Source: Psychrobacillus glaciei
Lineage (GTDB): Bacteria; Bacillota; Bacilli; Bacillales_A; Planococcaceae
Length of the DNA stretch: 64,000 nucleotides
Assembly: GCF_008973485.1 (NCBI RefSeq)
Contig: NZ_CP031223.1
Location: 3,224,001-3,288,000 of the forward strand
Direction of reading: 5' to 3'
The stretch's first letter is position 1. Each line of letters starts with the position of its first letter. Below the pieces are notes generated by a model. The model made no database searches and was not told where the DNA came from. It saw nothing but the letters and a program-made list of their open reading frames with translations. This document shows positions 24,779 to 34,255 of this stretch, one piece after another. The translations under genes and the position numbers were made by a program.

Positions 24779-27454
24779 CTAATATGTCGCTACTTGTAAA
24801 ATATGCGCATCTTCCCATACATATTGCATATTATCATGACATGAAAAATAAAGTAGTTGCTCTTCTTTTTGTAGCTCCTGCATTAATTGTACCACTTGTT
24901 GTAAGCGGAAACGATCGAAATGTACAAATGGATCATCCATAATAATTGGAAAAGAAGCTTTATTTTTTAATGATTGTGCAAGTGCGATTCGAAGAGAAAT
25001 ATAAGCTTGTTCTTTTGTAGCTTGACTGAGTTCAGCAATCTTAAAACGCTGTCCACTTGCTTTAATTGCTTCGAATATTCCTTCTGGTGTTAATACTAGC
25101 CGTTCATATGCAGCACCCGTCAGCATTCTAAAATGGGCTTGTGCTTTTTCAAGTACTTCCGGAAGACGTTCTTCTTTTAATTGCACCATCATTTGTTTTA
25201 TCGCTTCTACGACTGTTTTGTAGGCAGCCCATTTTTTTACGTATTCATGCAGTTCTGACTTCTTCTGTTCCATCTTCTGTAGAATCTCACTTTGCTGATC
25301 TTCTACTAACAGTTTACTTGTTTGATAGTGTAAAGATGCTTTTTCTTCCATTAATTCATTTCTACTATTTTGGATTGCGTGTAGCTGTTCTTTGCTTTCG
25401 TTTTCAAATGCTTCGTCAAAATCATCTAATGCTATTTCTTTGTTTCCTAGTTGGATTTGAATCTGGTGTAATTCTTTTTCTAAAGAAAGTCTTTGTTCAA
25501 AAAAATGGAATGCAGTGTAAAAATCACTTTCTAATTCTACTTTTGCTTCTTGGAAAAGTTCTTGAATATTTCGAGCATATGCTTGAAGCAAAGATGTATT
25601 TTCTTCTCGTTTAAGCGTAATCTCCTTTATTTTCTTGCTCATTGACTCATTCTCATCTAGCTTTTTCTTTTCGCTCAAGTAATATTCTCGTAGTTGGTGA
25701 AAAAGCATATCTTCAATCAATGGAATGTTGGCCATATTTTTTGCCTGCTCGAAAAGATCGTGCATTTTTTTTCTTACTTCGTATAAATTTATATCCATTT
25801 GATCTAATTGTGTTTGTTGTTCTTGAATCAAACGTAGTCGGCTAAATAACTCTTTTAATAAATTCGGAGATACCTGTTTATTTAAATGATAGATGCTTAA
25901 AAAGGATTGCATATTCCGTTCAATCTGTTTCTTTTCCAATTCTAATGCAGTTATAGTATTCTCCAACTGACTAATTTGAGCTTCTAATGCTTGTTGTTCT
26001 TTTGCTAATAATCTTTCGTATGTTCTAATATCATTTGATTGATGTGAGGTTTTAAGAACAAAAGAAAACCCAGCAAAAACAAGCACACTGATTATTAGAA
26101 AAGTTAGCCCGACTAACCAATTAGATTGAAGAAAACTTAAAATCAGTCCTAATAGAAAAATGATACCACTAAAAACAAAGGGAATTTTACCAGAAGAGGA
26201 TGGTTTCGACTGTTTCATCTCTTTTAACCGTCCTTGGTGCAAAAGAAGATCCTCAGACTTCAGCTGATACAATCTGTTTTCTTGAAGCAATTCACTTTCT
26301 AGTTTTTCTTGTTTTTTCAATAACGTCACTAATTCTTCTTCTTGGTGAATGGATATGTCTGCTTTTACAATGTCGTTTAGATTCTTTTCCCAGTCGATAC
26401 CAACAAGTGCTAATTGTTGCATTTGGTTTTGCAAAGTTTTTGTATGTTCCTCTTCTATTTGTACTCTTTTTGCTTTCAATTGATGCCATTCTGTTTCATA
26501 TGCTAAGAAGGTGTGTAAAGAATTTAATTGATCTGCTGTTAATAGTGGATTACTATTTGTTAATTGCTCTAGATTGTCACTTAATTGTTCCGTTGCAGCT
26601 TTCACACTCATTTCTTTATCCTTTATACTTTCAAATCGTCGAATTCCATCGGTAGGAAAGATTTGATGTTGGACTTTATCTAAAGCAGCTAAAATGCTTA
26701 TTTGCTTTTCTTTGATCGGTTTTAATTGCTTCCATTGCATAAAACGGTGAATTTCGGCCGTAATATTTTTTTCTTGTTTGTTTGTCTGTTCTAAGAGTAA
26801 TTCGATTTCTTTCAATCGTTTAGTGGAAGGTTCATATTTGTCCACTTCTGCTAAACGGGACTTCCATTCTTCCTCCATCGCCCTAATTTCCTCTATTTTT
26901 TGATTGATGATTGGTTTTTTCCCACTTGGCTTAAATAACTCGCCCATTTCTTTTACAAATTGAGTCTCCACGCTAGACAATGTATCCATTCCGGTTGTTC
27001 CAGAAGAAAGTAAAGTACGCGTGAGCTCTTCCTCGGTCATTTTTTCAAAGCCTTGCAATTGTAGCAAGGAGAAAGAAAAAATTGCTTCGAAATCTACACG
27101 ATTATAGGAATGTAGTAGACCATCTAACTCTCTTTCTCCTCCACGAGTTCCATCTTCAAAATATAAAGTCACGTCTCCACTTGCTTTCCCTTTCACACGC
27201 TCAATTACAACGCGTCCTATCTTTTCATCTATTAGTTGAACTTTACCACCATATACTGCTCCACTCTTAGGCTCATATCTTAATAATTGTGCATTTTTTT
27301 GCGGAAAACCAAAAAGGATATGCAAAATAAATTGTTGAATAGTAGATTTTCCAGCTTCATTTTCACCAAAAAAGACATTCATGCCTGATTTTAGATCTAT
27401 TTGGACGTTTTCATGCTTTCCAAAGCCGTATATATGGAGTTTTTCTATTTTCAT
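24779..27454 (-). CDS. yhaN: SMC/Rad50-like ATPase YhaN (SbcC-like)
   Basis: This 891-residue protein has an N-terminal AAA domain with Walker [16 protein letters not shown] (about 29-43), long coiled coils (about 170-410 and 480-790), a central hydrophobic pair of helices (about 425-470), and a C-terminal domain with [20 protein letters not shown] (signature) and [11 protein letters not shown] (Walker B). The central hydrophobic segment, in place of a zinc hook, is typical of YhaN. It pairs with nuclease YhaO, whose stop is 3 nt upstream. Confidence 0.92.
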   Translation of the reverse strand: MKIEKLHIYGFGKHENVQIDLKSGMNVFFGENEAGKSTIQQFILHILFGFPQKNAQLLRYEPKSGAVYGGKVQLIDEKIGRVVIERVKGKASGDVTLYFEDGTRGGERELDGLLHSYNRVDFEAIFSFSLLQLQGFEKMTEEELTRTLLSSGTTGMDTLSSVETQFVKEMGELFKPSGKKPIINQKIEEIRAMEEEWKSRLAEVDKYEPSTKRLKEIELLLEQTNKQEKNITAEIHRFMQWKQLKPIKEKQISILAALDKVQHQIFPTDGIRRFESIKDKEMSVKAATEQLSDNLEQLTNSNPLLTADQLNSLHTFLAYETEWHQLKAKRVQIEEEHTKTLQNQMQQLALVGIDWEKNLNDIVKADISIHQEEELVTLLKKQEKLESELLQENRLYQLKSEDLLLHQGRLKEMKQSKPSSSGKIPFVFSGIIFLLGLILSFLQSNWLVGLTFLIISVLVFAGFSFVLKTSHQSNDIRTYERLLAKEQQALEAQISQLENTITALELEKKQIERNMQSFLSIYHLNKQVSPNLLKELFSRLRLIQEQQTQLDQMDINLYEVRKKMHDLFEQAKNMANIPLIEDMLFHQLREYYLSEKKKLDENESMSKKIKEITLKREENTSLLQAYARNIQELFQEAKVELESDFYTAFHFFEQRLSLEKELHQIQIQLGNKEIALDDFDEAFENESKEQLHAIQNSRNELMEEKASLHYQTSKLLVEDQQSEILQKMEQKKSELHEYVKKWAAYKTVVEAIKQMMVQLKEERLPEVLEKAQAHFRMLTGAAYERLVLTPEGIFEAIKASGQRFKIAELSQATKEQAYISLRIALAQSLKNKASFPIIMDDPFVHFDRFRLQQVVQLMQELQKEEQLLYFSCHDNMQYVWEDAHILQVATY

Positions 27455-27457
27455 CGT

Positions 27458-28666
27458 TTATTCCCTCCTTTGCGTTACAACCTTGGTCAGTAACTGGTCC
27501 ACTTCCTGTATCGTTTCTTTGATAAATTCTTTTTCGATTGGATCCAGATACCTACTCCCTTTTGGATGCTGATATAGTTCCTTTAAAGCATGCTTCCAAT
27601 TGGAGGTGCTCCACTCTTCTATCATCTGCATAATCATTTCCGCTTCTTTTATTGTTTCTTTTGGCAAGTCAAATTTTAGCTGTTGAACGATGGCAAAATG
27701 ATTTTCTGCACTGAGACTCTCTTGAATAATCGAAAGCCACTCTTCCTTCGTCGACGCTTGTAAAAGTTCTTCTGCATCATTTTCTATATTTGTGAGTGTC
27801 AATTCTATTATTGCGTTGCCATTAGATTCACTGTACATTTTCAGGGATTCTTCTATTCGAGTAATTAATTCATTTGCATGGATTATTCCTTCACAGGACA
27901 CTTCGATTTTATCGTAGATAAAAGCGGAGGAAGGTATAAATTGTAGATCTACATGTCCTTTTGTTAAAGAAACTTCGTAAAATCCTTTCAGCCCACTTTC
28001 ATTTCTATGCCTACTTTGTGTATTACCTGGATAAATAATGGGAGGCTCATCGTGTAAAATTTGACGTTTATGAATATGTCCTAGTGCCCAATAATCATAC
28101 CCTTTATCGATCAAATCACTTTTTCGAAACGGTGCATAGACACTATGTTCGTCATTTCCTTCTACACTACCATGTAGCATGCCGATGTGAATATCTTGTC
28201 CATTAGCTACTGGATAAAACGAATGCATTGCTTCACGAACATGCCGCTCCTTATAGCTGAATCCAGTTATATGGACTGTATTTCCTTTGACGGTAAGTCT
28301 CTTTGTTTCCACTTCTTCTTGAAATACTTGCACATTATTAGGAAGCTGAAATCTCACCCAATTTCCACTTAAGTGATCATGGTTGCCGTAGCTAATAAAA
28401 ACAGAAATTCCCTCTGTCTGTAAAGCTTCCATCCCTTTTTGAAATAAATGCTGCGCGCGTAAGCTCCTATTCTCTCCATCGTAAATATCACCGACAATCA
28501 AGATAAAATCAGGTTTGCTTTCAATGGCATAGTCTATTACATTTGTAAAAGCTTGGAATGTACTTTCCCGTATATCCTTCCACCTATTTTGCGGAATAGC
28601 GGAAATCCCTTTAAATGGACTGTCTAAATGCAAATCTGCAATATGAAGAAAACGAATTTTTGTCAT
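27458..28666 (-). CDS. yhaO: SbcD/Mre11-like metallophosphoesterase YhaO
   Basis: This 402-residue DNA-repair-type nuclease has the calcineurin-like motifs HIADLHLDSPF (about 6-16), LIVGDIYDGE, SYGNHDHLSG, GMLHGSVEG and WALGHIHKRQ in order. A C-terminal capping region follows. The ATG at 28666 has GAGGTG 6 nt upstream; a GTG at 28675 overlaps that SD. It forms an Mre11-Rad50-like pair with YhaN. Confidence 0.93.
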   Translation of the reverse strand: MTKIRFLHIADLHLDSPFKGISAIPQNRWKDIRESTFQAFTNVIDYAIESKPDFILIVGDIYDGENRSLRAQHLFQKGMEALQTEGISVFISYGNHDHLSGNWVRFQLPNNVQVFQEEVETKRLTVKGNTVHITGFSYKERHVREAMHSFYPVANGQDIHIGMLHGSVEGNDEHSVYAPFRKSDLIDKGYDYWALGHIHKRQILHDEPPIIYPGNTQSRHRNESGLKGFYEVSLTKGHVDLQFIPSSAFIYDKIEVSCEGIIHANELITRIEESLKMYSESNGNAIIELTLTNIENDAEELLQASTKEEWLSIIQESLSAENHFAIVQQLKFDLPKETIKEAEMIMQMIEEWSTSNWKHALKELYQHPKGSRYLDPIEKEFIKETIQEVDQLLTKVVTQRRE

Positions 28667-28794
28667 TCCATACACCTCTCAAAAAACGAATATTTGTTCT
28701 TATTTTATCATAAAGAAAAGACTGTAGACAAATGAATATGCACAATCTTTATAGAGGGTTAGTAATATTTATAATTTTCCATTGAAACAAAGCT

Positions 28795-28992
28795 TTATTT
28801 ATATAATCTTTGTTCTAATTTTATTTGTCTAACCGTTAATATTAACCCAGTAAATCCTGCCGTAAAAGAAGGTGGAATACTAAAAATTAGATATTTCCAA
28901 TGACCTGTAACCAACGAAATACTCAAAAATATTAAGGGAATTCCAATTAGTTAACTTATGGAAGTTATTAATGCCCATTTTGTATTATTCAC
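28795..28992 (-). pseudogene. Small membrane-protein gene broken by a nonsense codon
   Basis: From GTG 28992 (GGTGAT SD) the frame reads 13 codons (…WALITSIS), then TAA at 28953-28951, then continues open for 51 codons (LIGIPLIFLSISLVTG…RQIKLEQRLYK). The reconstructed protein would be 65 residues with two TM helices. It is the third gene of the XRE/membrane module and lies 18 bp beyond the stop of the second. Confidence 0.65.
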
Positions 28993-29009
28993 ATTACATC
29001 ACCACTAAA

Positions 29010-29321
29010 TTAGTTACCTTGATTCGAAACAATTGCCCCTATTGAGTAAGAAACCATATGAATAAGCCAAATCCCCGTCATTATAAAGAATGATAATCCT
29101 GGTCCTTCGATAACAGTGATAATCATCCACGCGATTAGGATAGCAAACGTAGTGAAGATCCAGGAAATCGATCGTGCTTTTTCATTCATCTTCGTATAGC
29201 GCTCATCAAACCAACGTTTTTTCTTACCAAATTTACGCATAATAAAGAATACAATCATCATCGTGATAATTCCAAGGGGTAATCCTAGAAATAAGGTTAA
29301 AAGGTCAAAATCTTCAAACAT
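29010..29321 (-). CDS. Membrane protein paired with an XRE regulator
   Basis: This 103-residue protein has about four hydrophobic helices and a basic loop (RKFGKKKRWFDERYTKMNEKARS). The W-F-D-E-R-Y motif after TM1/2 resembles DUF2178/DUF3796-type small membrane proteins that are usually encoded next to XRE regulators. The ATG at 29321 overlaps the regulator stop by 8 nt and has GAGGAAG upstream. A similar pair lies at 37989-38568. Confidence 0.7.
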   Translation of the reverse strand: MFEDFDLLTLFLGLPLGIITMMIVFFIMRKFGKKKRWFDERYTKMNEKARSISWIFTTFAILIAWMIITVIEGPGLSFFIMTGIWLIHMVSYSIGAIVSNQGN

Positions 29322-29523
29322 GCTTATCTTCCTCCTCAAAAATGAATAAATCCTCAATGGAACATTGGAACAGTTTTGAAAGTTTAAAAGCCAGGGTGAT
29401 TGATGGATTATACTTTCCTTTTTCTAATGAAATAATGGTTTGTCTAGATACACCTAGCTTTTCTGATAGTTCATCTTGTGTCATCCCAAACCCTATTCTC
29501 TTCTCTCGGACAAAATTTTTCAT
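29314..29523 (-). CDS. XRE-family transcriptional regulator
   Basis: This 69-residue protein is essentially one HTH domain (QDELSEKLGVSRQTIISLEKGKYNPSITLAFKLSKLFQCSIEDLF), as in the YozG/YgzD-like regulators. It is the first gene of a three-gene module. Three 16-bp palindromes lie just upstream (29542-29602) and probably serve as its own operators. Confidence 0.9.
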   Translation of the reverse strand: MKNFVREKRIGFGMTQDELSEKLGVSRQTIISLEKGKYNPSITLAFKLSKLFQCSIEDLFIFEEEDKHV

Positions 29524-29541
29524 GCAGTATCATTCCTTTTT

Positions 29542-29602
29542 GTAAAGCTAGCTTCACGTAAAGTATACTTTACTTCCAATTTTATTGTCAAGCTTGCTTT
29601 AC
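29542..29602. promoter_or_regulatory. Three 16-bp palindromic operators upstream of the XRE gene
   Basis: Site 1 is GTAAAGCTAGCTTCAC (29542-29557), site 2 the perfect palindrome GTAAAGTATACTTTAC (29558-29573, abutting site 1), site 3 GTCAAGCTTGCTTTAC (29587-29602). The consensus is GTAAAGYNNRCTTTAC. They lie 18-80 bp upstream of the XRE start and before the divergent 29663 gene. Confidence 0.75.
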
Positions 29603-29662
29603 ATTTTCTTTTGTCTTTTTTGATGTATAATATTTATAAGAATAATAAAGGGGTGTTAATTC

Positions 29663-29848
29663 TTGAAAACATATAAATTTACTGCATTTGAACCAACTGG
29701 GAAGCTGATTGTGGAAGAGACTTGGTCATTTGAAAATGATGACGAAGCAAAGAAAAAAGGCGAAACGGCAATTGAAGAAAAAGGTTTACTTGAAACAACC
29801 CATCGTTTAGTAAATAGTTCAGGAAAACTTGTGTTATTTCACGTTTAA
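29663..29848 (+). CDS. Small YhzD-like protein
   Basis: This 61-residue soluble, acidic protein (TYKFTAFEPTGKLIVEETW…KKGETAIEEKGL…SGKLVLFHV) resembles the YhzD family of Bacillales in size and pattern. Function is unknown. The start is TTG or the ATG-equivalent at 29663 with AAGGGGTG upstream. A strong terminator follows. Confidence 0.75.
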   Translation: MKTYKFTAFEPTGKLIVEETWSFENDDEAKKKGETAIEEKGLLETTHRLVNSSGKLVLFHV

Positions 29849-29854
29849 ATTTGT

Positions 29855-29892
29855 AAAGGGGCTAAAACCACATTGGTTTTAGCCCCTTTTTA
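29855..29892 (+). terminator. Terminator of the YhzD-like gene
   Basis: Perfect stem AAAGGGGCTAAAACCA/TGGTTTTAGCCCCTTT with CAT loop and T-run. Confidence 0.92.
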
Positions 29893-29965
29893 GATTGTTT
29901 TTAGGAAGAAATAATTTTAGTTGGAATAATCGCGTAAATAGTTGAAAAAGGATATTTTCTCCATA

Positions 29966-29996
29966 AAAAACGACCGTTTTCTATGAATGGCCGTTA
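29966..29996 (-). terminator. Terminator of the anti-sigma gene
   Basis: On the minus strand AACGGCC pairs with GGTCGTT (one G·U), followed by TTTTTATGG. Confidence 0.55.
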
Positions 29997-30025
29997 CATA
30001 CTACGTGCTGAAACTTTAAATTCCT

Positions 30026-31042
30026 CTATTCATTCCAGTTCCAATAAGTGATTTCTCCCAATTGAACACTACGAATTTCCTTTAATTCTTTTAATTTCAA
30101 TAACTCTTTTACAGGGCCAGTTACAACTGCTCCATAAGCTTGGAATCCTTCTTCATTTAAATAGTGGTATCTTTCTTGTAGGTGACTTGTATCTAGCAAT
30201 ACTTCCGCTAGTTTTTTATTCCCTTTGAGCATCATTTGCATATTGTCGAGCATTGCTTGTTGACTTTCTTCTACAGAATTTACATCCAACTTTGTCACTA
30301 AAGAGTTACTATTAAAATCAGCATCAGTAATCCTTGCCCCTGACAATCCCCAGGATGGGTATAAACTCATTGAATTACCGCCTCCACCCCAACCCCCTTC
30401 AGTGAATTTCTTCATTTCCCCCATATATAAAGGCATCCAAACGATATCTAGATCGTATGGAGATAAGAGCTGCACTATTTCTTTTGGAGAGTAATACTCT
30501 TCTGTTGAAAATGCCAACTCAGCTACATTTCCCTCATCAATTTTCTCCAAAGTATTCCAAGTACCAGGATAGTCACTTCCATCTAATTTACTACCATAGT
30601 TCGGATGATAAGGTAAATCAAAATAAAATCCTCGCTTCATTGAATTGTATGGATAACTTTTCTCTATTTCTACATGTGTAAATGCAGTAATAAATGTTTT
30701 TCTCAATTTTAATTGTGAAACAACATAATCTTCGCTACCTATTCTTTTTTCAAGTGGAAACTCTATTTTCTGTGTTAAAAACGGTGTAATTTCATTGGAG
30801 GAACTCCGTGCAGCTCCAATAGATAAATCCGGACTAGTCCAATCAATTGCCAGCTTTTGATAATATTCAGTTCGCTCACCAATATTGCTAGCTTCATATA
30901 AAATGGACAGTAAAATCATATATATAGAATATAAAAGGAAAATAGCAACAGTCACACGTATTATCTTAAAAGTTAATCTTAAAGAAAACCGATTTTTATA
31001 TTTTTCAATAATTTTTTCTGCCTTCTCTTCATTCCACATCAT
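30026..31042 (-). CDS. Membrane-bound anti-sigma factor (Sigma_reg_N/C type)
   Basis: This 338-residue protein has a short cytoplasmic N-terminus (MMWNEEKAEKIIEKYK), one TM (about 25-47) and a large extracytoplasmic domain. The C-terminal part (FQAYGAVVTGPVKELLKLKE) matches the sigma-factor-regulator C-terminal domain found in anti-sigma proteins of Bacillales. It overlaps the sigma gene by 14 nt and should hold it inactive until an envelope signal arrives. The ATG at 31042 has GAGGTG upstream; the TTG at 31060 lacks an SD. Confidence 0.85.
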   Translation of the reverse strand: MMWNEEKAEKIIEKYKNRFSLRLTFKIIRVTVAIFLLYSIYMILLSILYEASNIGERTEYYQKLAIDWTSPDLSIGAARSSSNEITPFLTQKIEFPLEKRIGSEDYVVSQLKLRKTFITAFTHVEIEKSYPYNSMKRGFYFDLPYHPNYGSKLDGSDYPGTWNTLEKIDEGNVAELAFSTEEYYSPKEIVQLLSPYDLDIVWMPLYMGEMKKFTEGGWGGGGNSMSLYPSWGLSGARITDADFNSNSLVTKLDVNSVEESQQAMLDNMQMMLKGNKKLAEVLLDTSHLQERYHYLNEEGFQAYGAVVTGPVKELLKLKELKEIRSVQLGEITYWNWNE

Positions 31043-31583
31043 ATCTGTCACCTCTTTCAAAATCTTTTCCTAACTTCTCTGCTAACTGTTTAAAACGTTG
31101 CCTCGCACGGTACAAATTCACTTTTACTTGATCTAAAGAAATATCCAACGTTTTGGCAAGTTCTTCATATGTAAATTGTTCATACTCTCTCAAATAAAGA
31201 ATGGTTCGATAATTTTCAGGGAGCAGTTCCAATATATTTTTTACTTCATCTGCAACCTCCTTTACGAGTAATCCATCCTCTGGAACACCATAAGGACTAA
31301 TAAAATCGGTAGAATTGGAGAGATGATTATAGAAAGGAATCCACCCCCACCGCCTTCTTTTGCGCCATTCATCCATATATGCATTGCGTGCTACTTTAAA
31401 CAACCAGGTTTTTACTTGCCTACCTTCATATAAATCCAATGATAAAGTTGCTCTATAAAACGTTTCTTGCACAAGCTCTTCCGCCATTATGTCGGAGCCA
31501 GTTAATTTCAATAAATAAAAGTAGAGAGGCTTGGCGAAAGCTAAATACACTGCTTCTAACTCGTCGTGCCTGGTTTTCTTCAA
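31029..31583 (-). CDS. ECF RNA polymerase sigma factor
   Basis: This 184-residue sigma factor has region 2 (about 15-80, AEELVQETFYRATLSL, VKTWLFKVARNAYMDEWRKRRR) and region 4 (about 118-170, LLPENYRTILYLREYEQFTYEELAKTLDISLDQVKVNLYRARQRF). The start is TTG at 31583 with a GGGAGGT SD. It is co-transcribed with its overlapping anti-sigma partner. The regulon cannot be read from this window. Confidence 0.92.
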   Translation of the reverse strand: MKKTRHDELEAVYLAFAKPLYFYLLKLTGSDIMAEELVQETFYRATLSLDLYEGRQVKTWLFKVARNAYMDEWRKRRRWGWIPFYNHLSNSTDFISPYGVPEDGLLVKEVADEVKNILELLPENYRTILYLREYEQFTYEELAKTLDISLDQVKVNLYRARQRFKQLAEKLGKDFERGDRYDVE

Positions 31584-31682
31584 CTTTCTACCTCCCTTCC
31601 TACTTAAAACGTTCTAATAGGCTTATTGTTACAGTCTAAATGACAATTTTGAAAAATAATATCACTGAATTTACTTCGACTT

Positions 31683-31740
31683 ATGAGTTTTCCAACTAAA
31701 GATTCGTTTTTCCAACTAATCTCTAATTTATCCCAATCAA
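31683..31740 (-). repeat. Short array with 20-bp period
   Basis: TCCAACTAA recurs at 31691 and 31711, and TCCCAATCA at 31731. On the minus strand one unit reads GAGATTAGTTGGAAA, close to GAGACTAATTGGAAA of the array at 35278. Confidence 0.6.
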
Positions 31741-31745
31741 CAATT

Positions 31746-31782
31746 AAAAAGAGGAGATCAGCAACCATTGATCTCCCCCAAT
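31746..31782 (-). terminator. Terminator of yhaR
   Basis: On the minus strand GGAGATCA/TGATCTCC is followed by TCTTTTT. Confidence 0.85.
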
Positions 31783-31785
31783 TTC

Positions 31786-32565
31786 TTACTCTCCTCTAAA
31801 CTCAGGCTTACGCTTTTCAACGAAGGCATTAATTCCTTCTAAATGATCTGATGTTTGACGCATTGCTGTTTGTTTAAGCGCTTCTTTTTCCAACATCCAT
31901 TCTAATTCTTTTATTTGAGTAGCATGTAAAATTTCTTTTGTAGCAATCATTGCAGCAAGAGGAGATTCTAATAATCTTTGTGCGTAAGACCGAGCCGTTA
32001 CCCAACCTAATCCATCCGATGCAATTACATCCACTAATCCTATTGCTTTTGCTTCTACCCCTTTAAATATTTCACCTTCCCATATTAGTTGTTTTGCTTT
32101 TGGGATACCTATTCTTTCCTTTAAGAAGAAATGACCACCTCCGTCAGGGACAAGCCCAATTCCAATAAAATTCATTGCAAGCTTGCTATTTTCTTCTGCG
32201 ATAACTATATCGCATCCAAGGACGATGCTAAGTCCCAGTCCTGCCGCTGCTCCGTGAACAGAAGCAATCGTAATTTGAGGTAGAGAATATAATGTCTTCG
32301 CAATTCTACCTAGTTCTACCATGACATCTTCCATATGAAATGGATTTTCTGTATCCATCATTGCCTTAATATCTCCACCAGCAGAAAATGCGCGCCCCTC
32401 TCCTTTTAACAGAAGGACTTGAATGGAATTGTCATTCTTAATAGACTCCAAACAATCCGCAAGTTCTTTCATCATCACTTCATTCATTGAATTCATTGCA
32501 TCTGGACGATTTAATGTTAGTGTTGCCACACGTTCTTCTTTTTCTAGCAGTAAAGTTTTATACAT
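31786..32565 (-). CDS. yhaR: Enoyl-CoA hydratase/isomerase family protein
   Basis: This 259-residue crotonase-fold enzyme has the oxyanion-hole motifs GEGRAFSAGGDIKAM (about 54-68) and VHGAAAGLGLSIVLGCDIVIA (about 103-123). A typical catalytic Glu position lies in GIGLVPDGGGHFFL. The substrate is unknown; assignment as yhaR rests on size and neighbourhood. The SD is GAGGAGA. It is a single-gene unit with its own terminator. Confidence 0.85.
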   Translation of the reverse strand: MYKTLLLEKEERVATLTLNRPDAMNSMNEVMMKELADCLESIKNDNSIQVLLLKGEGRAFSAGGDIKAMMDTENPFHMEDVMVELGRIAKTLYSLPQITIASVHGAAAGLGLSIVLGCDIVIAEENSKLAMNFIGIGLVPDGGGHFFLKERIGIPKAKQLIWEGEIFKGVEAKAIGLVDVIASDGLGWVTARSYAQRLLESPLAAMIATKEILHATQIKELEWMLEKEALKQTAMRQTSDHLEGINAFVEKRKPEFRGE

Positions 32566-32644
32566 TTCTATTTCTCCTCTCCAAGTGAATCATCATTCAT
32601 TCTTTATGTATTCGCCATCCTCTATAATTTTCCTTCTAAATAAA

Positions 32645-32676
32645 AAAATCTCTCACAATCAAATGTGAGAGATCCT
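32645..32676 (-). terminator. Terminator of yheA
   Basis: Stem TCTCTCACA/TGTGAGAGA followed on the minus strand by TTTTTTTA. Confidence 0.85.
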
Positions 32677-32683
32677 TCATTAT

Positions 32684-33028
32684 TTATATGCCTTCATATA
32701 GTTCTTGCACTGGTTTAATTAACACACGATTTACTTCTTCAATTATTTGACTTAGAGCCATTTCAGCTTGAAGCATTTGTGAAATTTTCTCATTTCCTTG
32801 AGCAAGCTGAGCAGTTTTTTGTGCATATTCTATTTCTTCACCAGAAATTTCTTCGCCTTTCATCTGCTTTTCTTGAAGGGATAATTGAATTTTACGGAAG
32901 CTTTGGAATAATGCTAATGCCTCTTCATCTACTTTGACAGATTCAACAGCAGCTTTTACATGAGAAAATTCATTCGTTTGGCGTAGTGTTGCTTCTAACT
33001 TATTAATATCATCATAAATATTGATCAT
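32684..33028 (-). CDS. yheA: YlbF/YmcA-family protein YheA
   Basis: This 114-residue alpha-helical protein (EATLRQTNEFSHVKAAVESVKVDEEALALFQSFRKIQLSLQEK) belongs to the YheA/YlbF/YmcA (Com_YlbF) family. YlbF and YmcA act in an RNase Y-associated complex; YheA itself has no assigned role. It is 18 nt downstream of yheB, as in B. subtilis. Confidence 0.9.
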   Translation of the reverse strand: MINIYDDINKLEATLRQTNEFSHVKAAVESVKVDEEALALFQSFRKIQLSLQEKQMKGEEISGEEIEYAQKTAQLAQGNEKISQMLQAEMALSQIIEEVNRVLIKPVQELYEGI

Positions 33029-33046
33029 TTTTATTGACTCCTTTTT

Positions 33047-34189
33047 TTAGCCTGTAATAAAGACGATTAATCCTTGGATAACCCCAATAAGACCTCCAAG
33101 AACTCCGCCTAGTACAGTAATCATTTTAAACTCTCGTTTCGAAATGCCAAGTACGATATCTTCTAAACGTGCTACTGGGAAAGAATCGACTTGTTCTTTT
33201 ACCATATCTTCTAATTTCATTTTGTGCAATACCTCTTCTAGCTTTGCCTCTGCTTCCATAAATGCAAATGAAGTTAGTTTTGGAACTAATATTGTTTGTG
33301 TCCAATCAGTTACTTCTGGGAAATAATGAACTAGACTATGACTTAATCGATCTTCTATTGCCAACTGCTTAGTTAAATATGTCTTCACATTCTTAATAAT
33401 CGGTTCAAAATCAAAACCGTCCATCATTTCCACAATTGGTCGATCTTTCAGTTTTTCCCATTCATTTCGGACAATATTTTCTAACATATTTTTAGTCCCT
33501 GGTGCTTTTAAAAACTTTGTAATTTCCGGCTGAACTTTTCCGGCAAGTGAGGATGATTCGCCGACAAACATTTGAATCATGCTTCCAAGGGTTCCTTTTG
33601 TAGATAGGAAATCATCAATCAAATTTTTTACGGTCATTTTTCCTTCTTCGGACTCGAAAAAGTCTTCCCCTTTTAGAAGAATATAAGAAACAATTTCTCC
33701 TACCTTACTATCCGCCTTCAGTTGCCAATCTGCTGGAGCTAGTTGACGGATGGATTCATGTTCAAAACGGCTTTTTAATTGCACAAATTGAATATCCACT
33801 TGCTCATCAATCTTTTTATTTGCCATTGTTGCAATGTTTTCAATTCCACCAAGCTTTAACCAATCAGCAATTGTCTTGTCGGAAAGAAGAACTTTTTCAT
33901 TCAATTGTCGAACGATTAATTTTGTCGCTTTATCTTGCATTTCTTCATTAAAATATTTTCGTTTAAATATGTCGGGAGTTAATAAGTGATTTATTACTGT
34001 GTTTCCTAATTGCTTGGCAAGTTCATCACGTCTTTTTGGGATTAACCCTGGTGTGAAAGGAATCCGCCAAGATCCAATATATTTTGCTTCATGTGGTCTA
34101 AAAAGCATTTTTATTGCTAAATGATTAGTAACTGCCCCAATAGCTGCACCGACTACTGCCATAAATACAATCGTCCATAAAAAACCCAT
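33047..34189 (-). CDS. yheB: DUF445 membrane protein YheB
   Basis: This 380-residue protein has an N-terminal TM (about 3-25, with NHLAIKMLFRPHE), a long amphipathic alpha-helical middle and a C-terminal TM pair (MITVLGGVLGGLIGVIQGLIVFI). The pattern is that of DUF445 family proteins. Function is unknown. It forms an operon with yheA. Confidence 0.9.
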   Translation of the reverse strand: MGFLWTIVFMAVVGAAIGAVTNHLAIKMLFRPHEAKYIGSWRIPFTPGLIPKRRDELAKQLGNTVINHLLTPDIFKRKYFNEEMQDKATKLIVRQLNEKVLLSDKTIADWLKLGGIENIATMANKKIDEQVDIQFVQLKSRFEHESIRQLAPADWQLKADSKVGEIVSYILLKGEDFFESEEGKMTVKNLIDDFLSTKGTLGSMIQMFVGESSSLAGKVQPEITKFLKAPGTKNMLENIVRNEWEKLKDRPIVEMMDGFDFEPIIKNVKTYLTKQLAIEDRLSHSLVHYFPEVTDWTQTILVPKLTSFAFMEAEAKLEEVLHKMKLEDMVKEQVDSFPVARLEDIVLGISKREFKMITVLGGVLGGLIGVIQGLIVFITG

Positions 34190-34255
34190 CTATTTCACCT
34201 TTTTCCTCTAGCTTCTCACTTATTATAGCAGAGGAAGGACAAACACTAAAACATT

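Noticed and set aside
25141-26655. Plus-strand ORFs of 67-157 codons opposite yhaN
   Set aside because: They are antisense shadows of an AT-rich coiled-coil gene: Leu/Phe-rich, no SD and no family features.
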